Origin: Deltaproteobacteria bacterium
Lineage (GTDB): Bacteria; Desulfobacterota; Desulfarculia; Adiutricales; Adiutricaceae
Assembly: GCA_031278635.1 (NCBI GenBank)
Contig: JAITKA010000012.1
Span: forward strand, 1 to 44,115
Direction: 5' to 3'
DNA: 44,115 nucleotides
Notes under the pieces: model-generated
What the model was told of the DNA's origin: nothing
The model's database searches: none
The model's input: only the letters and a program-made list of their open reading frames with translations
Position numbers and translations under genes: made by a program
Shown here: positions 33,519-42,859 of the stretch, piece by piece
How the letters are laid out: each line of letters begins with the position of its first letter
Position numbering within the stretch: the first letter of the stretch is position 1

Positions 33519-34466
33519 TCAGAGCTTGCTTTTGGCGGGGACGTTGGCGGACTCGTCGGAATTGATGGTCGCCGTCATCTGCCTGAACACGGGGGGATCT
33601 ATCCGGGCGCCGTTTATGTACAGGCCGTAGTGGAGGTGGGCCCCGGTCACCCGGCCCGTCTTGCCCACGAGCCCCAAAATATCGCCTTTCTTGATCTCCT
33701 GGCCCTCGACCGCGTCTATCCTGGAGAGGTGGAAAAACATGCTGATCAGGCCCTGCCCGTGATCTATGTACACCGAGTTCCCGGCGAAGAAATGGTTCCC
33801 GGTCAGGACGACAATCCCGTCGGCGGGGGCCTTGACCGGCGTGCCCTCCGGGACCAGGTAGTCGGCCCCGGCGTGGGGCCTCGCGTTCAGTATCCCGTTT
33901 AGCCTGGTCTGCCGCCCGAAGGAGCTGTTGATACGCCCGTTGACCGGCTCGATGAACGCGCCGGACCAAAGCTTCTCGGGGCTCCGGGTGGCCAGGGCCT
34001 TTACGGTCGCCTCCCTTTCCCTTCTGGTCCTCTCAAGGTCCTCAGGGGACAGATCCACCTGGCTCTGGGGCACTTTTATGTCCCTGACCCCGTAGGATTT
34101 GTCCTTCACCGTGACCGTTATGGTCTGCCGCCGCTTCTCGCCCGCCCCCCAGCTGACCGTCAGGGGGTGCTCCCCGACCTTGATCATGACGTCGGCCCCG
34201 AAGAAGCCCATCTGGCCTCCCCTGTGGGCGAAAAACAGAATGGGCTTGCCGTCGAAGGTGGCCTCCACCGGGGTCTCTGGGCTCAGGCCGGAAACGACGA
34301 CCCGCCCCGGCGCCCCCCGGTCCATGGGGTTGGGCAAAACCGTGATTTCGGGCTCAACGTCTTGTGGGGGGCTTGGGGAGAAATCGGCCGCGCAGCCGAG
34401 GGAGATGAAGATGAGGGTGGAGAATATGGCGATTAGGGCGAAAGGGCAAAAGTGTTTGTTTGGCAT
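33519..34466 (-). CDS. M23 family peptidase, probable lipoprotein
   Basis: A 315-residue exported protein. The N-terminus MPNKHFCPFALIAIFSTLIF with lipobox ISLGC indicates a lipoprotein signal. An Ig-like region with charged linkers follows, and then an LytM/M23 zinc-peptidase domain: RPHAGADYLVPEGTPVKAPA with the H-x3-D motif, and GAHLHYGLY with the H-x-H motif. Zinc ligands are intact, so it is probably an active cell-wall endopeptidase at the inner face of the outer membrane. The ATG at 34466 has GGGGAG upstream; a frame open to 34541 crosses a terminator and is rejected. Confidence 0.9.
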   Translation of the reverse strand: MPNKHFCPFALIAIFSTLIFISLGCAADFSPSPPQDVEPEITVLPNPMDRGAPGRVVVSGLSPETPVEATFDGKPILFFAHRGGQMGFFGADVMIKVGEHPLTVSWGAGEKRRQTITVTVKDKSYGVRDIKVPQSQVDLSPEDLERTRREREATVKALATRSPEKLWSGAFIEPVNGRINSSFGRQTRLNGILNARPHAGADYLVPEGTPVKAPADGIVVLTGNHFFAGNSVYIDHGQGLISMFFHLSRIDAVEGQEIKKGDILGLVGKTGRVTGAHLHYGLYINGARIDPPVFRQMTATINSDESANVPAKSKL

Positions 34467-34478
34467 GCTCTCCCCGAC

Positions 34479-34507
34479 AAAAAAAAGGGACCCCGGCCGG
34501 GGCCCCG
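34479..34507 (-). terminator. Terminator between the small genes and the M23 gene
   Basis: The 12-bp palindrome CCCCGGCCGGGG with GGG/CCC outside is followed on the minus strand by eight T residues. It lies 31 bp after the stop at 34538. Confidence 0.85.
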
Positions 34508-34537
34508 CCAATGACGCCCGATCCCGCCGGAACCGGC

Positions 34538-34807
34538 TCACTCGCGGGACTGGGCGGGGGATTCTTTCAGGAACAGGTTATGGTATTCGACGTCGCTTAA
34601 ATGCCGCCTCAGGGTGACGGCCACCAGCTTGAAAAAAACCGACAGCTCCTCGTCGCTTAACCTTGGCAGCAGGACCTCCAGAAGCTCGTCGTCGGAAAAC
34701 TTCTGGAGGTAGACGGTCAGGGTGGCCAGATCCGTCTCGCGATCGAAGCCCTCGGCCAAAAGGCCGGTCCAGGTCTCCACGAAATCGTGCTTGTGCTGCC
34801 GGTTCAT
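34538..34807 (-). CDS. Small helical protein of unknown function
   Basis: An 89-residue acidic, mostly helical protein with FVETWTGLLAEGFDRET, KFSDDELLEVLLPRLSDEEL and SVFFKLVAVTLRRHLSDVEY. No signal peptide or membrane segment is visible and I recognise no family. The repeated SDDEL/SDEEL pattern suggests two similar helical hairpins. I chose the ATG at 34807, which leaves 34 bp after the upstream gene; a longer frame to 35005 overlaps that gene and is Pro/Arg-rich in a way typical of a shadow frame. It forms a pair with the gene at 34842-35231. Confidence 0.65.
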   Translation of the reverse strand: MNRQHKHDFVETWTGLLAEGFDRETDLATLTVYLQKFSDDELLEVLLPRLSDEELSVFFKLVAVTLRRHLSDVEYHNLFLKESPAQSRE

Positions 34808-34841
34808 CGCTCGCCGCCCTGGCCCTTCAGGCCCAGCCGGC

Positions 34842-35231
34842 TCACTTCGACCACCAGCCGGTTTTGTTCGGGCTTGAGGTCCCGGTCGGTTTTTTGGCCT
34901 GCGGCTTGGGGGCCGGGGGGGCCAGCATCTGATCGAGTTTCTGCTTGAGCTGGCGATACTTCTTCTCGCCCTGCTCCACGTATAGCCAGTTGGGGCCGGA
35001 GACAACCTCGGTCGGGAATTTTTCCTTGATGCCGGTTAACCCGAAGTTATCGTCCAAAAGGATCATCTCCATGAACACCTCGCTCACCCGCAACGTGGCC
35101 CAGAAATTTCTATACTCGGCGACCTTGGCCGTGCTGCCGGTGCCGATGATATTTTTCTTGGTCTCCAGGTATATCCCTTCGGGCAACATGGCCGACTGTG
35201 TGGCGCCATCGCTTTGCTTTTCATCGGCCAT
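34842..35231 (-). CDS. Conserved-looking protein of unknown function
   Basis: A 129-residue soluble protein with a compact N-terminal part (LPEGIYLETKKNIIGTG, AEYRNFWATLRVSEVFMEMI, DDNFGLTGIKEKFP), a charged helix (GEKKYRQLKQKLDQML) and a Pro/Lys-rich C-terminal tail. I do not recognise the family. AGGAG lies seven bases before the ATG at 35231. It is the first gene of a two-gene unit ended by the terminator at 34479-34507. Codon use is like the neighbours, which supports a real gene. Confidence 0.7.
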   Translation of the reverse strand: MADEKQSDGATQSAMLPEGIYLETKKNIIGTGSTAKVAEYRNFWATLRVSEVFMEMILLDDNFGLTGIKEKFPTEVVSGPNWLYVEQGEKKYRQLKQKLDQMLAPPAPKPQAKKPTGTSSPNKTGWWSK

Positions 35232-35742
35232 AAACTAACTCCTAAACGGCCACGTAGGCTAAACCAACTTTGGCATTTGAACGTGTCGAGGGCGGGGTGA
35301 TGATTTTTCCGGCTGCCCAAAAACTAAGGCTATTATAGTTTTCTTAGACCGGGTTGTAAAGAAACCGATCCATTTTGGCAATCGGGAAGCCATTCCCCAT
35401 ACGGGCGCCTTTTGGCCTGGCAAGCGCCCATAACGGGGTCGCTACAACCCCCTACCCTTCCAAAAACGGCCCCGGTAACGGACCCGGTAACCGCCCAAAT
35501 ATTGGCGAAAAATTTACCCTTTTCGCCAACCCACGGCTTTTGGCCGCCCGATCGCCCCTGACGCCCTCTTTCCGTCAGCCGCCTTCGGTTGGCCCGAACC
35601 TTGCGTTTCTATCGCTTTTGAGGTAATTTAAAAATAGGCCTATCCATAAGGATAGATGCCTTTAGCTAACCAATCAACTCAAAACGGCATCCATGATCAT
35701 GACAATGCCTATTTTAATTTCCGAACACAAGCCGAGGCTTAC
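35232..35742. other. Intergenic region before the repeat protein
   Basis: No gene is supported. A CTATCC/GGATAG hairpin with ATAA loop lies at 35640-35655, after an AT-rich stretch that could hold the promoter of the gene at 35743. Confidence 0.4.
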
Positions 35743-36240
35743 ATGAAATACGTAATGACGATATCGTTGGCGTTTTTATTTTCTTTTTGCGGCATTGCCT
35801 TGGCCGAGGACATGAAATGCAGGGAAAATTCCATGGGGATGACTTATTGTTACGACAAACAAGGCCGAAAGATTGGAAGCGTCAAAAAAGATTCCCTTGG
35901 TAACGAGATTTTCTACGACAACCAAGGCCGCCGCACGGGCAGGGCCAGCACGGATTCCCTAGGCAATACCAACTATTACGACAAACAGGGCCGCCGCACC
36001 GGTAGGGCCGGCAAGGATTCCCTCGGCAACACAAACTATTACGACAACCAAGGCCGCCGCGTCGGGCGCAGCAAGGAAGACTCCCTGGGCAACACAAACT
36101 ATTATGACCGCGACGGCCGCCGCGTCGGGAGCGGTAAAACGGATGCCTCAGGCAAGACTAAGACCTACAAAGGAACCACCGGTAAGAACAAAGAATGTAA
36201 GAAAGACGCCTTTGGGCGGGAAAAATGCGACACTAAATAG
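35743..36240 (+). CDS. Secreted protein with 22-residue repeats
   Basis: A 165-residue exported protein. MKYVMTISLAFLFSFCGIAL is a signal peptide with likely cleavage after ALA. The mature part has about five tandem 22-residue units of the type YYDKQGRRTGRAGKDSLGNT, each with a YxD-QGR and an SLGNTNYYD turn, and a basic Cys-containing end (KECKKDAFGREKCD). The units resemble short beta-hairpin repeats of the YD type but are not a family I can name. GAGG lies five bases before the ATG. The unit-to-unit identity in DNA is high, so copy number may vary between strains. Confidence 0.75.
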   Translation: MKYVMTISLAFLFSFCGIALAEDMKCRENSMGMTYCYDKQGRKIGSVKKDSLGNEIFYDNQGRRTGRASTDSLGNTNYYDKQGRRTGRAGKDSLGNTNYYDNQGRRVGRSKEDSLGNTNYYDRDGRRVGSGKTDASGKTKTYKGTTGKNKECKKDAFGREKCDTK

Positions 36241-36300
36241 CCCGACCCTAAATTAACCCCCCGAACATCCTCGCCCCACCGCCATTCCGGCCTGGCCCCA

Positions 36301-36320
36301 AAGCCGGGCCCGCCCGGCTT
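36301..36320. terminator. Hairpin at the end of the hybrid kinase gene
   Basis: AAGCCGGGC and GCCCGGCTT are perfect complements with two bases between, overlapping the kinase stop codon on the minus strand. The following T-run is only three bases, so strength is uncertain. Confidence 0.5.
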
Positions 36321-39300
36321 AGATCTGCAGCTCTTTGGCCAGCCTCCTGGAAATCCTGTCAAAATCCAAATTATCTAACTCCCGCCTAAGCCAGGAGACC
36401 AGCTCCCCGCCCTTGGAGTACTTTTGCGCCTCCAGCCAGGCGATCAGATCGTCCATGGCATTGATGTCATAGCTGCCGGAAGCCTTGTAGATGGAAACCA
36501 GGACCTCCAGGGGCGGGTAATCCTGGGATGGCCCGTCGTCGTGGTTTTCTTGGCTCGCGGCCACCGGCCCGGGAACGCTTTGGGCCTCGCGGCTTTGGCC
36601 TTCTTCCGGGACCTCGGGCCCGGGTGCGGCCCCAAGGTCGCCCACGGGCTCGTCCACCGGCTCGTCCTCCGGCTCGGCCGCCGTATCGTCGCCGGTATCA
36701 TCGGCGGCAACCGATTCCAGCAAAGACTTGAAGGAATTGATTAGGTTATCGGCCGCCTCGAGGAATTTCCCGTGGCCGGCCTGGGCGTCCCCAAGCCTTG
36801 CTTCCTTGGCCGCGTGCTCCTGGGCCTCGGCCAATAACCCGACCTCCCGGGCCCCGATATTGAAGCAGCTGCCCTTGATGCCATGGACGGCCACGGCGTA
36901 CTCTTTGAGGTTGATGGAATCGGGGCCGCTTTTGACCTGATCGAGGACCTTGGGGGTGAATTTGATAAAGGCCTCCACCACCTCGACGAACAGGCCGGCG
37001 TCGCCGCCCAGCCTCTCCAGGCCCTCGTTTAAGTCAACCCCGGGCACGTCGAAGGACAAAATGGCCTCGGCCAGGGGGTCATCCTCATCCTCGTAGCCGC
37101 CCATGTCCTCGGGCTCGGCGTAGGGGGCGGGAGCGACGGGTGCCTTTTCCTGGGCCGGGGGCGGGAACCCCGACTTGCCGCCATCCCCCAAGGCGACCGC
37201 CTTGGGGGCCGCCACGGTGGCGGCCGCCTTGTGGCCGGCGGGGCCCGTGGCCGCGGAGACCTGCTGGAACTGCCTGACGTGCTTTTCCTTGGGGATCCAT
37301 TTGAAAAGCATCTCCTCGAGCTTGGACGGGTTGATGGGCTTGGAGAGAAAATCGTTCAGGCCCTTGGACAGAAACATCTCCCTCACGCCGGATATGGCGT
37401 TGGCCGTCAAGGCCACTATCGGGACATTGTCCTTGCCCGACATGGCCCTGATGGCCGCCGTGGCCTCCAGGCCGTCCATGCCCGGCATCATGTGGTCCAT
37501 GAAAATCACGTCGTAGTCGGTCCCGGCCACCATCGACACGGCTTCCTCGCCGGACATGGCCGTATCCACCTTGACCCCGTACGGCATCATGAGGCCCGCG
37601 GCCACTTTGATGTTGGTGATGATGTCGTCCACGACCAGCACCTTGGCCTCTGGCGCCGTGAAGCGGGTCTGCGGGGTGACCCTGCTCCCGGGCTGCCGGG
37701 TGGCCATTTCCACGTCGTTCAGGATCGAGGCCATCGTCAGGCCGAAGATGGGCATGAAAGCGGTGCTCAGGCTGTCCTGGCTTAGGATATCGCCCCTCTC
37801 GGCCATCAAAACCAGCTTGGTCTGGTTCTTTCCCCCCGGCTGTTTGGTTTGCCTCGACAGTATATGCTGGGCCTGGTTGTAGAAGGAGGTGGGGACGAAA
37901 ATATAATTGTAATCGGCCCGGCCCAGCTCCTCGCTGAAGGTGACCGGGTCCTTGACCATGTTGACCTTGCCCAAGCCCAGATCCCTCAGGGTGGCCATCA
38001 AGCTCTCCGCGTAGTTTTCCCTGGGCTCGTAGACGAGAAGCCTCTTCGAGGCCGGATCCTTGACGCCGATGTACGAACGGCGATCGGCGACCGTCTGGGG
38101 GAGGTAGACCGTGAAGACGCTGCCCTCACCGTAGACGCTGGAAACGTTTATCTCGCCCTTCATCAGCCGGACCAGGTTCTGGGTGATGGCCAGGCCCAGG
38201 CCGGTGCCCTCGATGCCCTTGTTGGTCGCCTTGTCGAACTGGGTAAAATCGCTGAAGAGTTCCTTGATGTTCTCGGGTTTGATGCCTATGCCGGTGTCGG
38301 CGACCTCGAAGACCAGGTAGTCCTTGTCGTTTCGCCGCTCGTAGGTGATCGAGAGCTTGACGTGGCCCTGCTTGGTGTACTTGACGGCGTTTGACAGGAT
38401 GTTCAGGAGGATTTGGCGGACCCGGACCTCGTCCCCGACGAGACGGTTGGGTATTTTGGAGTCCACGTAAACGAAGAAGTCTATGGGCTTTTCGGTGATC
38501 CTGGTCTTGATAATGCCGACCACGTCCTGAACGAAGGAGCTAAAGAGATAATCGGTCTCGACTATCTCCAGCTTCCCGGACTCTATCTTCGTGAAGTCCA
38601 GGATATCGTTAATGATCGAAAGAAGGTTATTCCCGGCGTTCTTGATGCTCTGGATCATCTCGGCGGCCTCGGGGGAGATCTCCTCCCGCAAGGCCAGCTC
38701 GGCCATGCCGATGATGGCGTTCATGGGCGTCCGGATTTCATGGCTCATGTTGGCCAAAAAAGAGCTTTTGGTCCGGTTGGCCCTCTCGGCCTGCTCCTTG
38801 GCGTTCACGGCCTCGGTCACGTCGTTACAGATGAAGACTATCCCCTTGCTGTCCTCCGAGTCACTTTCGGAAAGCTGATCGATGTGGATCTCGTAATTCA
38901 TCTCCGGGCCGGGTGTCGGGCAAAAAATATTGTCCCAGTCGGTTGACACGGCCGCGCACAACGACTCGCCTTCATCGTAGGCTATGTCCAAAAGCTCGTA
39001 TAGGAGCTCGTATTGCTGGCCAACGAAGACGTCCTTGAAAGACCTCCCGACAATTTTTTGGGGGTTAAGTATGCCCGTTTTCGTTAAAAAAGCCTCAGTC
39101 ACGTAGATAAAATTTTTATAAGCGTCAAGCATGACCATTATGTTTGGGCTATGCCTAAGCAAAATATTAAAATAAAAACCCTTCGTCCCCATGGCGTTAT
39201 AGTCGGCGCTGGGGGCCTGCGTTTCCTCGGGGCGAGATGGGGGCCCAACGTGGCCTTTTTGCCCCAAAGGACTCTCGGCCGGTATATCCCGGCCCAGTCC

Positions 39301-39399
39301 CCCAGGGGCCCCACTCTGGTTTTTAAGCTTTAGGGCATTTTCTGTCAAAACGGGCACCTTACGTTCGCGAGCGGTCCGCGAAAGTAACAATGAATACAA
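36319..39399 (-). CDS. Hybrid sensor histidine kinase (PAS-HisKA-HATPase-REC-REC-HPt)
   Basis: A 1026-residue multi-step phosphorelay kinase with no membrane segment. Domains in order: PAS (about 75-195); HisKA with H220 in [18 protein letters not shown]; HATPase (about 320-435, [21 protein letters not shown]); a degenerate receiver without the Asp motif (about 450-565); a full receiver (about 585-705, D635 in [13 protein letters not shown]); a Pro/Ala-rich linker (715-775); and an HPt domain with H839 in [11 protein letters not shown]. The C-terminal region beyond 910 is acidic and then helical. The frame begins with a TTG; the first 70 residues are weakly conserved-looking, so the true start may lie further in. 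It resembles BarA/ArcB-type kinases, but no output regulator is adjacent. Confidence 0.88.
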   Translation of the reverse strand: MYSLLLSRTARERKVPVLTENALKLKNQSGAPGGLGRDIPAESPLGQKGHVGPPSRPEETQAPSADYNAMGTKGFYFNILLRHSPNIMVMLDAYKNFIYVTEAFLTKTGILNPQKIVGRSFKDVFVGQQYELLYELLDIAYDEGESLCAAVSTDWDNIFCPTPGPEMNYEIHIDQLSESDSEDSKGIVFICNDVTEAVNAKEQAERANRTKSSFLANMSHEIRTPMNAIIGMAELALREEISPEAAEMIQSIKNAGNNLLSIINDILDFTKIESGKLEIVETDYLFSSFVQDVVGIIKTRITEKPIDFFVYVDSKIPNRLVGDEVRVRQILLNILSNAVKYTKQGHVKLSITYERRNDKDYLVFEVADTGIGIKPENIKELFSDFTQFDKATNKGIEGTGLGLAITQNLVRLMKGEINVSSVYGEGSVFTVYLPQTVADRRSYIGVKDPASKRLLVYEPRENYAESLMATLRDLGLGKVNMVKDPVTFSEELGRADYNYIFVPTSFYNQAQHILSRQTKQPGGKNQTKLVLMAERGDILSQDSLSTAFMPIFGLTMASILNDVEMATRQPGSRVTPQTRFTAPEAKVLVVDDIITNIKVAAGLMMPYGVKVDTAMSGEEAVSMVAGTDYDVIFMDHMMPGMDGLEATAAIRAMSGKDNVPIVALTANAISGVREMFLSKGLNDFLSKPINPSKLEEMLFKWIPKEKHVRQFQQVSAATGPAGHKAAATVAAPKAVALGDGGKSGFPPPAQEKAPVAPAPYAEPEDMGGYEDEDDPLAEAILSFDVPGVDLNEGLERLGGDAGLFVEVVEAFIKFTPKVLDQVKSGPDSINLKEYAVAVHGIKGSCFNIGAREVGLLAEAQEHAAKEARLGDAQAGHGKFLEAADNLINSFKSLLESVAADDTGDDTAAEPEDEPVDEPVGDLGAAPGPEVPEEGQSREAQSVPGPVAASQENHDDGPSQDYPPLEVLVSIYKASGSYDINAMDDLIAWLEAQKYSKGGELVSWLRRELDNLDFDRISRRLAKELQI

Positions 39400-41878
39400 G
39401 CACGAAGCCTATTAGAATTTAAAGGTCAATTTTGACAGATCATCCCGTTCAAATGACTGGCAAAAATTAGCCCTTTAAACAATAAAAGCCTCATAGTAAT
39501 CAAGTTAAATATAGCATACAATGCTATAAAATTCTCATCCAAGTATTTATAATTTTAAATCAAGTTATGAAAAATTTTAAGGTTTAATAGATTAGCTTCA
39601 AAGCTCCCACAAATCGACGCCTCTTCCCACATAGACAACCATTTTAAAAAACTCGATAAATATCTGAAGATATTATTACTGAAGCCAATCTGTATCGCGT
39701 CCCGGCCATCGTCGGCCATCAGGAAAAGCCACTCTGGTTATGGGATGATTGAAGCGGGTATCCAAGAAGGTTAAGGTAGCGATCCGCTGGCGGTCCTGGC
39801 CTTTGATCGGCCGGGGAAAACCCGAAACTTACGATAAGGGAATTATTTCGTCTTTGATTTTGAGAGGTTAATTTGACCGGTCGTTCAAAAGGGAAAAACT
39901 TTAGGTTCAACCATTCGCCCGTGCGTATTCCCGGCTCTGCCAACCCGGCGCCAAATCCGTGCGAATCCCTCGCAAGGTAACGAACGGTTGTAAGGTCCCA
40001 CCAGCGCCATTTTCTTCCGAGCGCCCGGCAAAAACACCTAACTAGGCGAAACGACAAATGATTTCGCCTTTAATTTTGGCCGGTATACAAGACCGGTTCT
40101 TCCAACCAGCGTTTTGGCGGGTTCTCCGTTTGTTGCTTACGGACCATAATAGCAATTACACGCGAATTTCTCAAATAACTTCTGAGACTTGAACGTAACT
40201 ATCTGGAAATTATTGCAAAAATAATCTTTTAGCAACGGCGTTTTTTTGACATTCTTCTCTTAGCCACGCTCATTGTAAGGTAAATTGGCCTGAAAAGCAA
40301 CCCTGTCCCCGCAATCTGACCCCTTGTCCCAATTAACAAGTCTTTTTCGAAAAACCAATATCGTCGCTAATCTATGACCAAAGTAACCGGAGGGTTCGGA
40401 CATTCCCCCGAGGTGCCGGATAAGGATCGCAAAGGCCCTCGACCCCTCCACCAAAACCCCCACCATTGGGGAACCGCAGACCTTCCATGGCCCCTGACAT
40501 CCGACGATCCGTTCCCAATGACAGGAGAATTGGTTTAACTTTCGCAAGGCCAGGCCTCCCCCCTTTTGCATATTTCGCAATTTGGCCGTGCCTTCAAAAT
40601 GTTCTAGATTTAAAACGCCATCTGGGCTCGAAGCAAATCGATAGTCTGAAATAGTCTTGATAATTAATGAAATAAATGTATAATTTATATTATGGAGAAT
40701 GTTCTCTGCGATCAAATTCTCCGTCAACCCATAACATGCTGATTTTTCAGCAATTAATTTCGTTTTACACCGATACGACACCATGGTTTAACGTTTTAAC
40801 CCTCATTCCCGTCGATCCCCCCGACGACTAGACGGGACCGCCTCTTTGGAGAAAATGCAGCCCACCCCCAAAGTGGCCATTTAAAATTTATGATAGAAAA
40901 CTATCGCTTATCGTAATTTCTTTGGCCCTTGGTCTTTGCAAGTTTTTTTCTCTTTAGACGCTAACAATAACAGGTAAAGCTGCCTAAAGCTTAACTATAT
41001 CTAAATGCCTATAATTATGCGCCCGTAGTTTCGCTATAATTATAGGTAAAAAATAAGGACTTGGATCGCACAGAACCAATTTCTACTATTATAGTAGTAT
41101 CAAAGAAGGCCCCAAATAAGCTCAGGCCTTCTTCAGGCCGTAATTTTAAAGAGCAGATCACCATAGCTAGTGGTACTGGTCTAAAGTCAAGACCCGATTG
41201 AGCGTATGACGACTAGCTTTTTAGACTATGAAACCAATATTACTGAGCATCAGACTCTCGCTGACTATCGAATTCTCCCAAGTTCGAAGTCTAAATTGGA
41301 ATAGCCCGTCTTTGCGATCTAAATTTTTAGCTTTAAACGTACGGTTTAAAAAAAAGTTGCGGCAAGTTTAGAATTCAGCTAAAATTATGCTTGCATGACC
41401 CGTCGAGTTATGATATATAAGCTTAGGTGGGCATAAGATATTGTCGCCAAGGATATTTAAATGTTTTCCGCTTCAAAAAAAATTGAAGGGCTTTAGAGTT
41501 AATCTTTGGTATTTTTGAAACATAATCGTTATTTGAACATGTTTTCGTAAATAAATTTTTGGCCATTAAGGTCTGGAAAAGCTGCCCTATCGCTTTTCCT
41601 CAAACGAGAGTCCCATTATAGTTATCACTGTTATTTTTAAGATATATACGTAATTTTTCCGTCCAAGCCTTGAGCGGTAAGTGTTTACCTTAGGCCCTAA
41701 CAGAGCCGCGATCAAATCACATGGCTTTCAGATAGCCCAACCCTAACCCGAAAAACCAGCTTTATCGATTCCCATCTCTCGATTTGGTTTTACGATAGGG
41801 TCGCCCGTGATTCGATCGAACCTTTATAGCTTCAAATTAGCTCCGGTTCTTATCGAGGCTACCATTTGGGTGTTTTTC
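39400..41878. other. 2.5-kb AT-rich gap without supported genes
   Basis: Open frames on the minus strand at 39719-40057 and 40260-40784 have no recognisable domains and codon use unlike the neighbours. Composition is low in GC, especially 39420-39700 and 40880-41700. A CTACTA/TAGTAG hairpin (41083-41097) stands next to the stronger hairpin at 41103-41133. The gap may be decayed or transferred DNA, or may hold unrecognised RNAs. Confidence 0.5.
41103..41133. repeat. 9-bp perfect hairpin in the AT-rich gap
   Basis: AAGAAGGCC (41103-41111) pairs with GGCCTTCTT (41125-41133) around 13 bases. It follows the small hairpin at 41083-41097 by five bases. It looks like an RNA 3' end but lacks a T-run directly after the stem. 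Confidence 0.45.
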
Positions 41879-42394
41879 ATGACAACTAACCGCGCCGTCG
41901 AAGTATACCGCTATCACATAACCCCGGGCCAGATCTTTACCTGCGCCGAACAGGCCATGGTCTCCGCGGTCCTGGGCACCTGCGTGGCCGTTTGCCTCCA
42001 TGATCGCCGCCTTAAAATCGGCGGGATGAACCATTTCCTCTATCCCAAAAGCGGCTTTTTTGGCTCCGCTTCAAACGATTACGGGGACGTGGCCATCCCG
42101 GCCCTGATCAACAAACTCCGTCGCCAGGGCAGCCGCATCGAGGATTTGGAAGCCCAGATCTTTGGCGGCGGCGAGATCCAAGGCGACAAATGGGGCAGCA
42201 CCGGGGGCAAAAACGTCAAGATGGCCAGAAAGATCCTCAAAAAGGTCGGCATAAGGGTCGTCTCCGAGGACGTGGGTGGCCTCAAAGGCCGCCGCCTCAT
42301 CTTTCACACCGGCACCAACGAGGCCCTGATCATGAAAACCCACAGGATCCGCCGCGGGGACTACTACCCCTACCGCCTCCGCCTGGGCATGTAA
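41879..42394 (+). CDS. cheD: Chemoreceptor glutamine deamidase CheD
   Basis: A 171-residue CheD. The catalytic cysteine C35 is in SAVLGTCVAVCLHD and the histidine H52 in GGMNHFLYP; the FGGGEI and GGLKGRRLIFHTGTN stretches also fit the family. CheD deamidates receptor glutamines and can bind CheC. I chose the ATG at 41879; the frame is open 24 codons further upstream but that part is AT-rich and unlike the family. No other chemotaxis genes are in the window, so it is an orphan here. Its receptors and CheC partner must be elsewhere. Confidence 0.9.
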   Translation: MTTNRAVEVYRYHITPGQIFTCAEQAMVSAVLGTCVAVCLHDRRLKIGGMNHFLYPKSGFFGSASNDYGDVAIPALINKLRRQGSRIEDLEAQIFGGGEIQGDKWGSTGGKNVKMARKILKKVGIRVVSEDVGGLKGRRLIFHTGTNEALIMKTHRIRRGDYYPYRLRLGM

Positions 42395-42859
42395 ACCCCC
42401 CTGGCCGACCGGCCCGGCCCGCGCCGGCCAAGCCAAACGATCCTATGCGGTCCTTGGTTGCCTGGCCCGCCCGGTTTCCCCGTAAACCGTCCCATGGCTA
42501 TCCCTAAAATCCGCCGCGATAATCTCCTTTTGGGCCCAACGGCTGACTGCCGGCGGGCCCAAAAAATTTTCCCTTCCAGGCCCGGGCCCAGCCCCCTACC
42601 CGCAAAACGAAAACCATAATTCCCGCCTGGCCTTCAGTGCGCCGGATTTGGCCCCCTCACCGGGCCCAGCCGGGTTATTCCAATATTCCCGGCCGGTGAG
42701 CCAAAAGGGCAAGCCATGCGGTATTTGACGGCCCGTGCACCATATCGCCATAAATCCCGAACCTAAGTGGGGGTTATATTTCGTTTAGCGATTTGATATA
42801 CTATGCGAAATTCATTTCAAAAATTATTATTTATTTTATTTCTTTTTAAAGACCGCATT
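42395..42859. other. cheD-methyltransferase spacer
   Basis: No gene is supported. TTTTGGGCCC (42528-42537) and GGGCCCAAAA (42555-42564) form a 10-bp perfect inverted repeat with GGC/GCC inside; it may end cheD transcription, although A-rather than T-residues follow. Composition turns AT-rich from about 42770. Confidence 0.5.

Noticed and set aside
34808-35005. N-terminal extension of the small protein at 34538-34807.
   Set aside because: It overlaps the upstream gene in another frame and is a Pro/Arg-rich stretch typical of non-coding frames.
35375-35626. An 83-residue open frame before the repeat protein.
   Set aside because: No ribosome site, no domain and a low-information Pro/Asn-rich composition.
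39719-40057. A 112-residue open frame on the minus strand.
   Set aside because: Proline/arginine-rich without any motif, in a low-coding region; no support.
40260-40784. A 174-residue open frame on the minus strand.
   Set aside because: No recognisable domain, mixed composition unlike neighbouring genes and no convincing ribosome site; treated as chance or remnant sequence.
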